Shown here: piece by piece, positions 14,931 through 16,035 of the stretch
Numbering within the stretch: the stretch's first letter is position 1
Layout of the letters: every line of letters begins with the position of its first letter
From: an uncultured Collinsella sp.
GTDB taxonomy: Bacteria > Actinomycetota > Coriobacteriia > Coriobacteriales > Coriobacteriaceae
DNA: 16,035 nucleotides
Direction: 5' to 3'
Assembly (NCBI GenBank): GCA_900549185.1
Contig: URNM01000029.1
Coordinates: 1-16,035, forward strand
Translations under genes and position numbers: made by a program
Notes under the pieces: model-generated
The model's database searches: none
What the model saw: only the letters and a program-made list of their open reading frames with translations
Told to the model about the DNA's origin: nothing

Positions 14931-15998
14931 ATGCGCGACAAGCTCGAAAAGATCATCAAGGCCTACGAGGAGCTCGAGAAGAAGCTTTCCGACCCGGCCG
15001 TCGCCTCCGATATTAAGGAGTTCACGCGTCTCAACAAGGAGTACGCGCACCAGTCCGACCTCATCGCCGCCTCGCGCGAGTACATCGGCGCGCTCGATGA
15101 CATCGAGGCCGCCAAGGAAATGCTCCACGATACCACCGATGCCGATGAGAAGGAGATGCTCCAGATGGACATCTCCGAAAATGAGGCCAAGCTCCCCCAG
15201 CTCGAGGAAGACATCAAGTACATGCTCATCCCGAGCGACCCCAACGACGACAAGAACACCATCGTCGAGATCCGCTCCGCCGCCGGTGGCGACGAGGCGG
15301 CCATCTTTGCCGGCGATCTGTACAAGATGTACCAGCGCTTTTGCGAGTCGCGCGGCTGGAAGACTACCGTGCTCGACTCCAGCCCCAGCGAGGCCGGTGG
15401 CTTTAAGTCCATTGAGTTCAAGGTCGAGGGCGACCGCGTCTACTCCGTTATGAAGTACGAGTCCGGCGTGCACCGTGTCCAGCGCGTCCCCAAGACCGAG
15501 TCCCAGGGCCGCATCCAGACTTCAACGGCTACCGTCGCCGTGCTTCCCGAGGCCGAGGAGATCGACGTCCAGATCAACCAGTCCGACCTGCGCATCGACA
15601 CCTACTGCGCCTCCGGCCCTGGCGGTCAGTGCGTTAACACCACCTACTCCGCCGTGCGCATTACCCACCTGCCCACCAACACCGTGGTGCAGTCGCAGGA
15701 GCAGCGTTCCCAGATCCAGAACCGCGAGGTCTGCATGCAGATGCTGCGTGCCCGTCTGTACGAGATGGAGCTCGAGAAGCAGCAGGCTGAGCTCGGTGCC
15801 GAGCGCCAGAGCCAGATCGGCCACGGCAACCGTTCCGAGAAGATCCGTACCTACAACCAGCCCCAGGACCGCGTGACCGATCACCGCATCGGTTTCAACT
15901 CCACCTACAACGGCGTCCTTCTGGGCGATCAGCTCGGCACCGTGATCGAGGCACTCGCCGCCGCCGAGCGAGCCGAGAAGCTGGCACAGGCAGTCTAA
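14931..15998 (+). CDS. prfA: Peptide chain release factor 1
   Basis: The 355-residue factor recognises UAA and UAG in the ribosomal A site and triggers release of the finished chain. An N-terminal helical domain is followed by the class I core IVEIRSAAGGDEAAIFAGDL (111-130). The stop-codon-reading PxT motif is Pro187-Lys188-Thr189 in VQRVPKTESQGRIQT, which marks RF1 rather than RF2. The catalytic GGQ is at 231-233, whose Gln is normally methylated by PrmC. Here GGQ is followed by Cys, and NTTYS replaces the usual NTTDS. Length is typical. AAAGGAG with 7-nt spacing confirms ATG 14931. A prmC gene often follows prfA but would lie beyond the window. Confidence 0.97.
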   Translation: MRDKLEKIIKAYEELEKKLSDPAVASDIKEFTRLNKEYAHQSDLIAASREYIGALDDIEAAKEMLHDTTDADEKEMLQMDISENEAKLPQLEEDIKYMLIPSDPNDDKNTIVEIRSAAGGDEAAIFAGDLYKMYQRFCESRGWKTTVLDSSPSEAGGFKSIEFKVEGDRVYSVMKYESGVHRVQRVPKTESQGRIQTSTATVAVLPEAEEIDVQINQSDLRIDTYCASGPGGQCVNTTYSAVRITHLPTNTVVQSQEQRSQIQNREVCMQMLRARLYEMELEKQQAELGAERQSQIGHGNRSEKIRTYNQPQDRVTDHRIGFNSTYNGVLLGDQLGTVIEALAAAERAEKLAQAV

Positions 15999-16035
15999 GT
16001 TCCGCCGTTCTACCGAACGGCGGACCAGCCGACGC
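15999..16035 (+). repeat. 37-bp post-stop hairpin repeat, copy 2 (reaches the window edge)
   Basis: It begins at the first base after the prfA stop codon and has the perfect stem CCGCCGTTC / GAACGGCGG around TACC, then ACCAGCCGACGC. It matches 2481-2517 at 34 of 37 positions, with loop and tail changes only. It may continue past the window. There is no T run within the visible part. Confidence 0.85.

Noticed and set aside
15601..15660. GGQC and NTTYS in release factor 1 as a sign of altered function
   Set aside because: The essential GGQ and PxT motifs are intact, the flanking positions vary among bacterial RF1 proteins, and nothing else in the gene suggests loss or change of role.

Overview
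The window is GC-rich, densely coded actinobacterial DNA. Codon use, gene content and GTGACAAAG-type palindromes between genes suggest a gut Coriobacteriia species, most likely Collinsella. That assignment rests on recognition, not a database search. The first 46 bases are not genomic: they are an Illumina Nextera/Tn5 adapter left on a contig end, so real sequence starts at 47.

Layout. 47-344 (-) is the N-terminal end of an MFS transporter cut off by the contig edge. A 260-bp divergent intergenic region follows, with two strong palindromes. 605-1471 is an acidic single-pass membrane protein of unknown function. 1585-2478 is an aldose 1-epimerase family enzyme, followed by a 37-bp hairpin repeat and a rho-independent terminator. 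2759-5651 is a three-gene polar amino acid ABC importer (lipoprotein, permease, ATPase). A palindromic terminator-like hairpin separates it from an M20 metallopeptidase at 5709-7136, which could act on peptides or N-acyl amino acids linked to the same nutrient supply.

7137-14734 looks like an accessory islet between housekeeping genes. It holds one 6.75-kb gene for a sortase-anchored surface protein of about 2250 residues: signal peptide, fibro-slime-like domain, SpaA-like domains, nine pilin isopeptide-linkage repeats, then LPYTG. Just upstream, the best ribosome binding site and ATG (7323) lead into a run of eight G. With eight G that frame stops at once; with nine G it would be in frame with the large protein. 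This is a likely slippage (phase-variation) switch and is the main discovery here. Downstream are a strong terminator, then a deleted transposase remnant on the minus strand. The islet is bounded by the left and right parts of a 33-bp palindrome of the same family as intact copies at 402-434 and 5660-5692, which suggests insertion into such an element.

14931-15998 is prfA (peptide chain release factor 1), followed at the window edge by a second copy of the 37-bp hairpin repeat. No tRNA, rRNA, CRISPR array, sortase or other pilin gene is visible.
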